NCBI GenBank assembly: GCA_046481785.1
Contig: JAWOJF010000282.1
Location: 1-9,130 of the forward strand
Reading direction: 5' to 3'
DNA length: 9,130 bases
Origin: JAWOJF01 sp046481785
Lineage (GTDB): Bacteria > Bacteroidota > Ignavibacteria > Ignavibacteriales > Ignavibacteriaceae
The first letter of the stretch is position 1; the number at the start of each line of letters is the position of its first letter. The notes beneath the pieces are model-generated. The model was not told the DNA's origin. It was given only the letters and a program-made list of their open reading frames with translations, and made no database searches. Position numbers and translations under genes: made by a program. This document shows, piece by piece, positions 1 through 7,409 of this stretch.

Positions 1-700
1 CAGCATCCATATCAGGTGTATTTGCCTTCTTCAATGTAATACCGTCCAGCATATTTGAAGAAATAAGAGAAAGGTCAACACTTCTGTCTTCAGCACCGGT
101 AGCGGGTATACGCACTCCGTTTACTGTTACAGCATTATACTTTGGCTGTAAACCCCTTATGGATATTTTATTAGCTTCACCGCCTGAACGTTCTATAGAA
201 ACACCGGGTAATCTTCCAATAGTTTCAGCAGCATTAACATCAGGCAGTTCTTTTATCCTGTCCTTTGAAACAACGTTGGCAATTGTATTTGAGGAAAACT
301 GCTGGTTAATTGCTGAAAGCTGCCCCTGAGCCTGCCCGGTAATTACAACCTCTTCCCCTTCAAGTACGCGGGGTGAAAGTTCATAGCTTACTTCAAGGGT
401 TCTTCCTTCAACTACATTTACCTGCACTGTTTGAGATATGAAACCAATGTATGAAACTATCAATACCTGGGGTCCCGCGGGCACATTGTGTATATAAAAA
501 TTTCCGTCTATGTCTGCAGCCGCACCTATATTTGAATTTTGTACAACTATGTTAGCTCCAATAAGTCCTTCTCCATTGGTTTGATCCAGGATTTTTCCTC
601 TTATTGAGCCAGTCCCCTGGGCATGGATAAATTGTAATGGTATGCAGATTGTTAGTAGTAATACAGCAAACCTTCTGCTGTTACAGTAAAAATTTAGCAT
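1..700 (-). CDS. TonB-dependent outer-membrane receptor, N-terminal part (truncated by window edge)
   Basis: Translating the minus strand from the ATG at 698-700 gives 233 open codons running off the left edge. Residues 1-28 form a signal peptide (basic SRR, hydrophobic LLLTICIPL, ending FIHAQ). Residues about 30-110 are a carboxypeptidase-regulatory-like beta-sandwich (GSIRGKILD, GLIGANIVV, DGNFYIHNVPAG, VSYIGF). GEEVVITGQ at 115-123 resembles a TonB-box region. From about 135 the plug domain begins, with KELPDVNAAETIGRLPGVSI, ISIRGLQPKYNAVTVNG and SSNMLDGITLKKA. This wording resembles the TonB-dependent receptors described from Xanthomonas/Caulobacter (plug with PGVSIER and ISIRGL) more than a typical SusC, and no SusD gene lies upstream. 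The family performs TonB/proton-motive-force-driven uptake across the outer membrane. The substrate cannot be read from this part; oligosaccharide uptake is inferred from the neighbouring cellulase and phosphorylase. The start is secure because of an AGGAGG six bases upstream. The beta-barrel lies outside the window. Confidence 0.93.
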   Translation of the reverse strand, partial: MLNFYCNSRRFAVLLLTICIPLQFIHAQGTGSIRGKILDQTNGEGLIGANIVVQNSNIGAAADIDGNFYIHNVPAGPQVLIVSYIGFISQTVQVNVVEGRTLEVSYELSPRVLEGEEVVITGQAQGQLSAINQQFSSNTIANVVSKDRIKELPDVNAAETIGRLPGVSIERSGGEANKISIRGLQPKYNAVTVNGVRIPATGAEDRSVDLSLISSNMLDGITLKKANTPDMDA

Positions 701-706
701 GTATTT

Positions 707-712
707 CCTCCT
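707..712 (-). promoter_or_regulatory. Strong Shine-Dalgarno of the TonB-dependent receptor
   Basis: On the minus strand a perfect AGGAGG is followed by the six-base spacer AAATAC and the ATG. This fixes the receptor start. It is a much stronger site than those before the esterase and epimerase genes, suggesting the receptor is translated efficiently and independently of the genes upstream. Confidence 0.85.
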
Positions 713-1190
713 GAGAAATATCTTACTTATATATGTGATGGAGCTTTATCCTATAATTAAACTGAACATCAGCTATCTTAAGAAAAAGGCTGGTGGTATG
801 ATACCTTTTAATTTTAAATACCCTTTTATTCCAACTTGGCACTGACTTATAATAATCAATAATAATACCATTCATAATTAGAAATAAACATCACTAAATT
901 GAGCGTTTTGTATCCGTAAGATTTATTATTTTAATAAAAATTATATTAATAATAAAAGTTGCTGTACACTTATCAATTAGAAAACTATCAATAAAACGAG
1001 CCTTTTTTTGGGCTTTTCAACACATAAATAAATAATTTTTATCCTTGCTCCCGGCACAGGAAATTATATACATGAGAGTTTTCTTAGTTATTTTTTTTTC
1101 AGAATAAACTAATGTGAATTTTATAAGCAGGTATAACGGGTGAAGTTTGTAGGCTGTTCAATTAATACCATCCCTTTTGTATAAATAACA
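713..1190. other. Non-coding region between the receptor gene and the esterase gene
   Basis: This very AT-rich stretch separates the end of the esterase transcription unit from the receptor start, so it probably carries the receptor promoter. I see no convincing gene on either strand; the longest plus-strand candidate with an upstream AGGA is an 11-codon frame at 1072-1107. It contains a small imperfect hairpin at 993-1018 (listed separately) and an 11-base interrupted palindrome GGTATGATACC at 795-805, with five-base arms and one central base, about 95 bases upstream of the receptor start codon. That palindrome could be an operator but has only weak support. No Bacteroidota-type TAnnTTTG motif was found on the minus strand here. 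Confidence 0.6.
993..1018 (-). terminator. Possible second, weak terminator-like hairpin
   Basis: Read on the minus strand, AAAAGCC and GGCT-CG-TTTT can pair around an A-rich loop of about eight bases. The stem is AGCC/GGCT plus an AAAA/TTTT extension broken by a two-base CG bulge, followed by TTTTATTG. The stem is short and imperfect. It could back up the stronger hairpin at 1191-1219, or work in either direction, or be chance in AT-rich DNA. Confidence 0.25.
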
Positions 1191-1219
1191 TCCCGGCTCC
1201 AAATAAAATAAAGCCGGGA
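1191..1219 (-). terminator. Hairpin terminator after the GH5-GH94-esterase gene group
   Basis: An eight-base perfect inverted repeat (TCCCGGCT at 1191-1198, AGCCGGGA at 1212-1219) encloses a 13-base A-rich loop. It starts 22 bases beyond the esterase stop codon in the direction of transcription. The stem is GC-rich against an AT-rich background, which supports a real structure. On the minus strand it is followed only by TGTTATTTAT, not a clean run of T, so termination may be incomplete. Some read-through into the receptor gene is possible. Confidence 0.6.
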
Positions 1220-1241
1220 CATTAATTTAATGTTTTACAAA

Positions 1242-3260
1242 TCAGTTATCCCAGTTATCAGTTCTAAATGAACTTGAAGGGAGTTCATCTTTATTAAAAA
1301 GCGTACCTTCAGCAGTGTTGCTCCATGCATATCTAACCGCTGCCGGCTCTTTAATTTCCGGATTAGATAAGATAAGTTTATCATTATCAATTTCAACAAC
1401 TGCCTTTTTAAATATTTTATCACTGCCGGCAATCATAAAATTATTTTCACCATTTATCTCTTTAATTACCAGACCTGCACCGGCATAATCAAAACTTAAA
1501 ATAATTTTATTATCTTCAATTTTATAAGAATTATAAACCGGGCCGGAATATTTTATATTTTCCATTCCATAAGTTTTAGCCAGCGCCCATAATGCTAATC
1601 TTTCGCCTACCTCTTTTTTATACGGCGGATGGATATTATTTATTGTTGCTATATCCATTGTTACGGCCATACCTGTATTAGGAACAGATAGTGCTTTTAA
1701 CTGTGCTTCACGCACCAGTTCGGAATGAGTGTTATCTCCATACTGATAAGGGGCAATCTGCACATAATAAAAAGGGAAATCGCCTGCATTCCACCGGCTC
1801 CGCCAGTCTGCCAGCATCTGAGAAAAAAGATCTGTATACATATGAGCATTGTCCATATTAGATTCGCCCTGGTACCAGATGGCTCCTTTAATTGAATAAG
1901 GAATAATAGGATTAATCATTGCATTAAAAAGTACTGTAGGTGTATTTGAAGATAAGTTAACATTTAATTCAGGTTTCGAATAAAAATCATTCTTCTCAGA
2001 ACCAAACACATAAAATTTTTGAGCCCGGTATTCTGCAACCGGCAGGTATTTCCATTCACCGCTTAAAGAAATATTTTCATCTGAATCTGAAGGATGTATT
2101 TTCATAGATTCTTTTGTACCGTATATTCCGCCACCCCCCTGGTTATCAATAACCCTTACAGCAATTACAAGTTCTTTGGAGTCAAGTGTTCCTTTCGGAA
2201 TATTATAAACTCTGTTTGTCCTCCAGAATCCTTCTTTTTCAAGCCTGCCAATTAATTTTCCGTTTATAAAAGTTCTTTCCATATCATCAACAGGACCAAG
2301 TTCTATAACAAGATCTCTGTTTAGCCATTCTTCAGGTATTTCAACTTTTTTCCTGAACCATACTATACCGTCAAAATCACCTATTTCAGTGCTTTCCCAA
2401 AGCTGCGGCAGCTCTACTGTTTTCCAGTTATTATCCGGGTAATTAATATCTGAACACTTTTCATCTTCAAAGTTAAGGTTCATCCATTTTTCAGAAGATT
2501 TATCTTTGCCCATATCAATAACAGGATGAGTTAAAAGCCATTCATTATATTTTTCTATTTCAACAGAACTGCTTTCAAGGTTGTTTAAGGTAGTTTTATA
2601 CTCTTCAAATTTTTCAAGAAATTCCTTACTCATCCAGGGTTCAATGCGTGTACCGCCCCATGAAGAGTTAATAATCCCAACCGGCACATTAAGGTCTTTA
2701 TGTAACTTCCTGCCAAAGTAATATGCAGTTACACCAAATTTTGCAGCAACTTCCGGCGTACAAACCTCCCATGTGCCGGTACAATTAAATTCTTTTTTAT
2801 TGGATAAAGCGCGGGTTACAGTAAAATATCTTATCTGCGGAAAATCAGCTTTTTTTATTTCTTCTGCGGAGTTTGTAATGGTATCATTGGGGGGCCATCC
2901 TTCTAAAGGCATCTCCATATTGGATTGCCCTGAGCCTAACCATACCTCACCTGTTAAAACATTTTTGAATGTAATTAATGTATCGCCAACCTGCAGATCA
3001 ATCTGAAAAGGTCCGCCGGCTGCCGGAGTTTTTAGTTTTGTCATCCATAAGCCTTTACTGTCGGCAGAGGCATTTGCAGTTTCTCCCCAGTCAGCCTTAA
3101 TACTAATCTCTGCGCCGGGTGCGGCTTTACCCCAAAAAGGAGCATCAGTATTTTGCTGAAGAGCCATGTTATCAGAAAAGATTGAAGGTATTTCCACAGA
3201 CATATTTTGTGCCTGGATTAAATAAGTAAAAAATAAGAGCAGACCAAGTGAAAGTTTCAT
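1242..3260 (-). CDS. Exported SGNH carbohydrate acetylesterase (sialate-O-acetylesterase / CE20-like) with inserted jelly-roll domain
   Basis: Predicted to remove O-acetyl groups from a glycan. With the start at 3260 the protein has 672 residues. Residues 1-18 form a clean signal peptide (MKLSLGLLLFFTYLIQAQ). SGNH hydrolase blocks follow: GQSNM at 111-115 with nucleophile Ser113, NSSWGGTRIEPWM near 198-210, WYQGESN at 462-468, and a D...IHP pair at Asp536 and His544 that can supply the acid and base. Between these halves, at about 260-410, lies an inserted beta-sandwich of the type found at the N-terminus of GH2 enzymes (NNWKTVELPQLW, WFRKKVEIP, FINGKLIG). This architecture is known for sialate O-acetylesterase-like proteins and for CE20 acetylesterases acting on plant glycans. 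There is no T9SS sorting tail, so a periplasmic location is likely. The frame is open to 3410, overlapping the GH94 stop as ATGA, but that start adds 50 residues before the signal peptide and is probably wrong. The Shine-Dalgarno before 3260 is poor, so the start is not fully certain. 'Sialate' in the family name should not be taken as substrate; an acetylated plant polysaccharide fits the neighbours better. Confidence 0.88.
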   Translation of the reverse strand: MKLSLGLLLFFTYLIQAQNMSVEIPSIFSDNMALQQNTDAPFWGKAAPGAEISIKADWGETANASADSKGLWMTKLKTPAAGGPFQIDLQVGDTLITFKNVLTGEVWLGSGQSNMEMPLEGWPPNDTITNSAEEIKKADFPQIRYFTVTRALSNKKEFNCTGTWEVCTPEVAAKFGVTAYYFGRKLHKDLNVPVGIINSSWGGTRIEPWMSKEFLEKFEEYKTTLNNLESSSVEIEKYNEWLLTHPVIDMGKDKSSEKWMNLNFEDEKCSDINYPDNNWKTVELPQLWESTEIGDFDGIVWFRKKVEIPEEWLNRDLVIELGPVDDMERTFINGKLIGRLEKEGFWRTNRVYNIPKGTLDSKELVIAVRVIDNQGGGGIYGTKESMKIHPSDSDENISLSGEWKYLPVAEYRAQKFYVFGSEKNDFYSKPELNVNLSSNTPTVLFNAMINPIIPYSIKGAIWYQGESNMDNAHMYTDLFSQMLADWRSRWNAGDFPFYYVQIAPYQYGDNTHSELVREAQLKALSVPNTGMAVTMDIATINNIHPPYKKEVGERLALWALAKTYGMENIKYSGPVYNSYKIEDNKIILSFDYAGAGLVIKEINGENNFMIAGSDKIFKKAVVEIDNDKLILSNPEIKEPAAVRYAWSNTAEGTLFNKDELPSSSFRTDNWDN

Positions 3261-3310
3261 TATGTTTTTACCATTTCTTTTGTTGATTTTTAATATCTGA
3301 ATAATATTAC

Positions 3311-3318
3311 CAAAATTA
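3311..3318 (-). promoter_or_regulatory. Possible Bacteroidota-type -7 promoter element before the esterase
   Basis: The minus strand reads TAATTTTG, an exact match to the TAnnTTTG element of Bacteroidota primary-sigma promoters, about 50 bases before the preferred esterase start at 3260. No convincing TTG at the -33 position is present, and in AT-rich DNA the match may be chance. If real, it gives the esterase its own transcript and supports the shorter start. Confidence 0.25.
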
Positions 3319-3390
3319 TGCCGAAACACAGAATAAAAAATAGTACTATATATTTTTAATTTGTAGCAATTTAAAAAATAATTTGTTGAT

Positions 3391-3413
3391 GGGATAACAG
3401 AAATGTTCATCCC
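3391..3413 (-). other. Hairpin overlapping the GH94 stop codon (attenuator, processing site or weak terminator)
   Basis: On the minus strand GGGAT-G-AAC pairs with GTTATCCC around the six-base loop ATTTCT: eight base pairs with one bulged G. The GH94 TGA stop lies inside the left arm. A run of six T occurs about a dozen bases downstream of the hairpin, further than in a standard terminator. It sits at the junction between GH94 and the esterase gene and could reduce or separate expression of the latter. Confidence 0.35.
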
Positions 3414-5872
3414 ATTTCAACTGTAACATTATGCTCTTTGCCGTCATTATGATCAGGGATTAAATTGCCTTTAATTTCTTTTCCGTCAACACATATTTTC
3501 TTTACACCCTTTGAAACATGTTCCGGATTGTTAACAGTTATATTATAAGTGCTGTTCCTGTATTTTCGTATAACTTTAAACTTTTCCCAGCTATCAGGTA
3601 TGCATGGATCAATTATTAATCCCTTAAAATCGGGACGAACACCGAGGATGTACTGGGAAATAGAAACGAATGACCATGCTGCTGTACCGGTAAGCCAGGA
3701 ATTTTTTGCCTCCCCGGGTGTTGGGGCATCCCTCCCTGCAGTCATCTGGCTGTATACATATGGCTCACAGCGGTATGTATCTATCTGCTCTTCTTTACCG
3801 GCGGGACAGATACTTTTATAGTATTCCATTGCCTGGTTTCCCCTGCCGAGAATAGTTTCTGCAATCTGTATCCATGTATTGTTATGTGTAAATATTCCTG
3901 CATTCTCTTTATAACCCGGTGGATAAGAACTTACTTCACCCAGATGTTCATAATATTTTTGAAACGCCGGCTGCTGAAGTACAATGCCGTCAGGTGTTGC
4001 AAGATGTTTTTTAACACTATCCAGTGCTTTAACAGCAAAATCGTTTTCAAGACCCAGGCCGCCCAATACACCCCAGGCCTGACTTTCAATAAATATCTTT
4101 CCTTCATCATTTTCTTTTGAACCAAGTTTTTTCCCGAATGCATCATATGCCCTGAGGAACCACTCACCATCCCAGCCATGTTCATATATAGTCTGTTTCA
4201 TATCTTCAGCTTGTTTAAGATATTCTTTTGCCCGGTCTGATTTGCCAATATTCTCAAGTATACCGGCCATTTCTTTACATGCATTACAAAACAAACCGGC
4301 AATCATTACAGATTCGGCCATTCTATCATTCTCAATGTGTCCGGCTAACTGGAAGCTTTCACCGGGAGTAGTTGAAAAACAATTTAAGTTAAGACAATCG
4401 TTCCAGTCTGCATGCCCAATTAAAGGCAGACCGTGAGGCCCGCGGTTATTAAGGGTGTACTGCAATGAAACAACTAAGTGATCAAATAAAGTTGAATCCT
4501 TTCTCTCTGAATTGCCTTTGGCCTCTTCTGCCGGAGATGGGCTGAATTCTGCCTTTTCATTCAGTATTGAGTAATCACCTGTTTCTTTAATATATGCCGC
4601 TGTAGATAATATCAGCCAGAGAGGATCATCATTAAATCCGCCGCCAATATCTGCGTTCCCTTTTTTGGTTAGCGGCTGATACTGATGGTAACATGTTCCA
4701 TCTGAAAGCTGGGTGGAGGCTATATCAATTATTCTTTGCCGTGCTTTTGAAGGAATCATATGAACAAAACCAAGAATATCCTGGTTGCTGTCACGGTATC
4801 CCATACCGCGCCCTATTCCTGATTCATATAATGAAGTGGAGCGGGACATATTAAATGTTACCTTACACTGATACTGGTTCCATATATTCACCATCCGGTT
4901 TACAATAGTATCAGGAGTTTCAGCAGTATAAACAGAAAGAAGATGATTCCAGTATTCTTTATGCAGTGCAAATGCATTGAGTACGTTTTTATCGTCCGAA
5001 TATTTTGAGTATACCTTATTAAACTCATCCTTCCTGATTGTACCGTCGCTGTTGAACTTATTATCTTCGGAATTTTCGGCGTAACCTAAAAGAAAGTTAA
5101 GTGTTTTTACCTCGCCTGCTTTAAGTTCAATATCTGCCTGGTGAACACCTATAGGAAGCCAGCCATATGCAGTACTGTTTTTACAATTCCCTTCCAGCAC
5201 TGCCCGCGGGTCTTCAAGTCCGTTATGAACACCTACAAACGCATCACGGCTTGAATCAAACCCGGAAGTTTTTTGATTAACTGCAAAGTAGGCATAGTGA
5301 TTACGTCTTTCCCTGTACTCTGTTTTATGAAAGATAACACCATCCTCAACTTCAACCTGGCCTGTTGAATAATTCCTCTGAAAGTTAGTCATATCATCAT
5401 AAGCCTCCCACAGGCACCATTCTATATATCCCCAGAGTCTTATTTTTTTTGTTTTCTTTGACAGGTTTGTTAACTGTACATGCCAGACTTCATTTCTTGA
5501 TTCCATTGGGACAAAAAATAACGCAGATACTTCAAGCTCATTTTTTACACTTGTAATTTTTGTATAACCTAAACCATGGCGGCATTCATATTTATCAAGG
5601 TTGGTACGCATTGGTTTCCAGCCCGGAGTCCAGAGTGTATCTCCGTCTTTAATATAGAGGTAGCGCCCGTTGTTATCCATTGGAATATTATTATAACGGT
5701 AACGTGTAAGCCTTCTCATCCTTGAATCCTGGTAGAAGCAGTATCCGCCGGCAGTATTAGATATTATACCAAAAAAATTATCTGTACCGAGGTAATTGAT
5801 CCATGGAAGGGGTGTATCCGGCCGGGTTATAACATATTCTTTTTGTTCATCATCAAAATAGCCGTATTTCAT
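3407..5872 (-). CDS. Cellobiose phosphorylase, glycoside hydrolase family 94 (cytoplasmic)
   Basis: Catalyses reversible phosphorolysis of cellobiose to alpha-glucose 1-phosphate and glucose, saving ATP compared with hydrolysis. The 821 residues match the usual size of cellobiose phosphorylases (about 810-820) and are shorter than cellodextrin phosphorylases. There is no signal peptide, so the enzyme is intracellular. The N-terminal beta-sandwich (about 1-270) has the family blocks PWINYLGTDNFFG, RYRYNN and ECRHGLGYTKI (97-107), YDDMTNFQRN and HKTEYRERRNHYA. The alpha/alpha-barrel (about 310-745) carries GMGYRDSNQD (356-365), HADWNDCLNLN (487-497) with the DWND motif that contains the GH94 general acid, YKENAGIFTHNN (654-665) and WLTGTAAW (726-733), which line the sugar and phosphate site. 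A beta-rich tail follows. The start at 5872 is preceded by GAGGG five bases upstream. The gap to the upstream cellulase is only 64 bases with no hairpin, so the two are probably co-transcribed. Cellobiose is the most likely substrate; related beta-glucosyl disaccharides are not excluded. Confidence 0.96.
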   Translation of the reverse strand: MKYGYFDDEQKEYVITRPDTPLPWINYLGTDNFFGIISNTAGGYCFYQDSRMRRLTRYRYNNIPMDNNGRYLYIKDGDTLWTPGWKPMRTNLDKYECRHGLGYTKITSVKNELEVSALFFVPMESRNEVWHVQLTNLSKKTKKIRLWGYIEWCLWEAYDDMTNFQRNYSTGQVEVEDGVIFHKTEYRERRNHYAYFAVNQKTSGFDSSRDAFVGVHNGLEDPRAVLEGNCKNSTAYGWLPIGVHQADIELKAGEVKTLNFLLGYAENSEDNKFNSDGTIRKDEFNKVYSKYSDDKNVLNAFALHKEYWNHLLSVYTAETPDTIVNRMVNIWNQYQCKVTFNMSRSTSLYESGIGRGMGYRDSNQDILGFVHMIPSKARQRIIDIASTQLSDGTCYHQYQPLTKKGNADIGGGFNDDPLWLILSTAAYIKETGDYSILNEKAEFSPSPAEEAKGNSERKDSTLFDHLVVSLQYTLNNRGPHGLPLIGHADWNDCLNLNCFSTTPGESFQLAGHIENDRMAESVMIAGLFCNACKEMAGILENIGKSDRAKEYLKQAEDMKQTIYEHGWDGEWFLRAYDAFGKKLGSKENDEGKIFIESQAWGVLGGLGLENDFAVKALDSVKKHLATPDGIVLQQPAFQKYYEHLGEVSSYPPGYKENAGIFTHNNTWIQIAETILGRGNQAMEYYKSICPAGKEEQIDTYRCEPYVYSQMTAGRDAPTPGEAKNSWLTGTAAWSFVSISQYILGVRPDFKGLIIDPCIPDSWEKFKVIRKYRNSTYNITVNNPEHVSKGVKKICVDGKEIKGNLIPDHNDGKEHNVTVEMG

Positions 5873-5936
5873 TTATTCCCTCTTAGTTCCCCGGAAAAGG
5901 AGATATGTTAATTTATTATGATAAAGTTTAAAAAAT

Positions 5937-7241
5937 TCAGTTTAGCAGGATGCCTTTTATAATTTGTCCACGGTTTTGGAAAACCATCCTGAATAAATAA
6001 ACTCCGCCTGAGACTTTTGTACCTGCATCTGTAGTTCCATTCCAAAGCGACTTATAACTGCCCACGGCCCTGTATTCATTGAACAATGTTTTTATTTTTT
6101 GCCCGGCAGCATCATAAACTTCAATACTAACCTCACCGGCTTCATCAACCTCGTATTCAATCATTGTACCGGGATTAAAGGGATTAGGATAGTTCTGATG
6201 TAACTCAAAGTTTATCGGTAAGTTTTCAGCCGGCAGGCCTGTACTTATTGAATCATTATAAGATCTGATTTTATTTCTTACCAGAATACCTGAGACTGTA
6301 AGATCAGACAATGCCCAGCCGCCATTTGGGCTGGCACCGGGTTTAAGTATTGATGCAGTTTCATTCTTATCTGCAACAGACCAGTTACACCAGCTTATTT
6401 TATTCTGATCAAGAAAATTCCACCATGTCCTTGTTTCATTTGAATCCAAAACACCTGCTCCACTTGATTCGCATGTTCCAAACTCACTCACAAAAAGAGC
6501 AACCCCTCTGTTAAGTGCTGTAACTGCTTTTGTTCTGTATGGTTGTTTGTGTGTAGCCGCATAGTAATGAAGTGCATATGTAATATTGTTAAATGTTAAA
6601 GGATTATTTGCAGCTATATCTACATCCTGCGACCATGTAGGTGTACCCACAATAATAAGATTATCAGGGTCTATTGAACGGATATTACTTACTACCGAAT
6701 CGGCATAAGGCTTAATAGTATTAACCCAGGATGTGTCTTCCAGAGGTTCATTATATATTTCATAGATAACATTAGGTTTGTCACCATATAGTTCCGCCAT
6801 TTCGCGGAAAAAAGATATTGATTCATTAATATTATTGTGTGCATTATGATCATGCCAGTCAATAATTACATAAATGCCCAGGTCTATACAGGCTTCAATT
6901 ACTGTTTTTATTTTATTCTTTTCTAATTCCGGATTAGTAAGATACCCGTCCATTTCTATTCCCATAGCCGCCCTTACAACAGTACATTTCCAGTCATCAC
7001 GAAGCCATTTAATACAATCATAATTATAATATTTAGAGCCTTCCTCCCACTGGCTCCAGAAAAGGCTCATGCCATGCAGGGCCACAGGATTATTATTCTT
7101 ATCAACTATCCTGTTCCCTTCAACCCCAAGCTGCCCATACCTTTCCACAACAGTGGAATCAGAAGCAAATGTTCCAGCAGGAAACAGTATGGTAAGGGAC
7201 ATAAAAACTAACCACAGCGGGCAATTTCTTTTAATAATCAT
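5937..7241 (-). CDS. Endo-beta-1,4-glucanase, GH5 subfamily 2-like, with T9SS C-terminal sorting domain
   Basis: Predicted to cut internal beta-1,4-glucosidic bonds in cellulose or related beta-glucans by a retaining mechanism. Residues 1-26 form a signal peptide ending TFA. The TIM barrel spans about 36-327 and has all subfamily-2 signatures: YGQLGVEGNRIVDKNNNPV, VVRAAMG with Arg90, VIIDWHDHN with His130, VIYEIYNEP with acid/base Glu165, IIVGTPTWSQDV, YALHYYAATH with His225, LFVSEFGT with nucleophile Glu253, and WCNWSVADKNE. A short linker leads to a C-terminal FlgD-like Ig/type A sorting domain at about 345-434 (LHQNYPNPFNPGT, then GVYLFRM and a basic GQIIKGILLN end). This tail directs export across the outer membrane by T9SS, usually with surface attachment or release. 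There is no separate carbohydrate-binding module. The ATG at 7241 follows AAAGG at nine bases. First gene of the minus-strand group; activity on glucomannan or mixed-linkage glucan is also possible for this family. Confidence 0.95.
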   Translation of the reverse strand: MIIKRNCPLWLVFMSLTILFPAGTFASDSTVVERYGQLGVEGNRIVDKNNNPVALHGMSLFWSQWEEGSKYYNYDCIKWLRDDWKCTVVRAAMGIEMDGYLTNPELEKNKIKTVIEACIDLGIYVIIDWHDHNAHNNINESISFFREMAELYGDKPNVIYEIYNEPLEDTSWVNTIKPYADSVVSNIRSIDPDNLIIVGTPTWSQDVDIAANNPLTFNNITYALHYYAATHKQPYRTKAVTALNRGVALFVSEFGTCESSGAGVLDSNETRTWWNFLDQNKISWCNWSVADKNETASILKPGASPNGGWALSDLTVSGILVRNKIRSYNDSISTGLPAENLPINFELHQNYPNPFNPGTMIEYEVDEAGEVSIEVYDAAGQKIKTLFNEYRAVGSYKSLWNGTTDAGTKVSGGVYLFRMVFQNRGQIIKGILLN

Positions 7242-7265
7242 AACATGATACCTTTGTTTTTACTC

Positions 7266-7275
7266 TGGCATGCCA
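7266..7275. repeat. Perfect 10-base palindrome TGGCATGCCA in the cellulase leader
   Basis: TGGCA directly followed by its inverse complement TGCCA, 25 bases before the cellulase start codon and just upstream of the Shine-Dalgarno (AAAGG at 7251-7255). The same half-site TGGCA recurs in the inverted repeat at 7403-7438. A dimeric repressor site or a small leader hairpin are both possible. Confidence 0.35.
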
Positions 7276-7393
7276 AAATAGATAAATTGGGATACACCAT
7301 CCAAACAAATTAGGAAAGAGATACTAAATAAATTTTATCGAAAATATAATTAATGTTTGTCTCGTACACTCCACATAACTCAATAAAAATCTC

Positions 7394-7409
7394 TGCAAAC
7401 ATTCTGCCA
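7394..7409 (-). promoter_or_regulatory. Sigma-54 (RpoN)-like promoter facing the cellulase gene
   Basis: The minus strand reads TGGCAGAATGTTTGCA. Compared with the RpoN consensus TGGCACG-N4-TTGCW, it matches 10 of the 12 specified positions, including the diagnostic GG at -24 and GC at -12 with exact spacing. Transcription would start near 7383, giving a leader of about 140 bases before the cellulase. If real, expression needs an enhancer-binding activator protein and ATP hydrolysis. Similar matches can occur by chance about once in a stretch of this size, so this is a candidate only. Confidence 0.4.

Noticed and set aside
798..808. Eleven-base match ATGATACCTTT shared with the cellulase leader (7245-7255)
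   Set aside because: In the cellulase leader this is mostly the Shine-Dalgarno and spacer. One shared 11-mer between two AT-rich intergenic regions of this size is not strong evidence of a regulatory motif.
836..851. TGGCACTGACTTATAA, a -24-like element upstream of the receptor
   Set aside because: It matches TGGCAC but lacks the -12 GC entirely and is on the strand pointing away from the receptor gene.
1072..1107. Eleven-codon plus-strand ORF beginning MRVFLV with an upstream AGGA
   Set aside because: It is too short, the composition comes from a T-rich tract, and there is no further support for translation.
2773..3006. Plus-strand open frame of 77 codons inside the esterase gene
   Set aside because: It is antisense to conserved SGNH motifs including GQSNM, with no credible protein features.
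3931..4185. Open frames inside the GH94 gene on both strands (such as 3931-4185 minus and 3884-4120 plus)
   Set aside because: They lie within a gene with full-length family conservation and show no recognisable domains of their own; they are chance frames.
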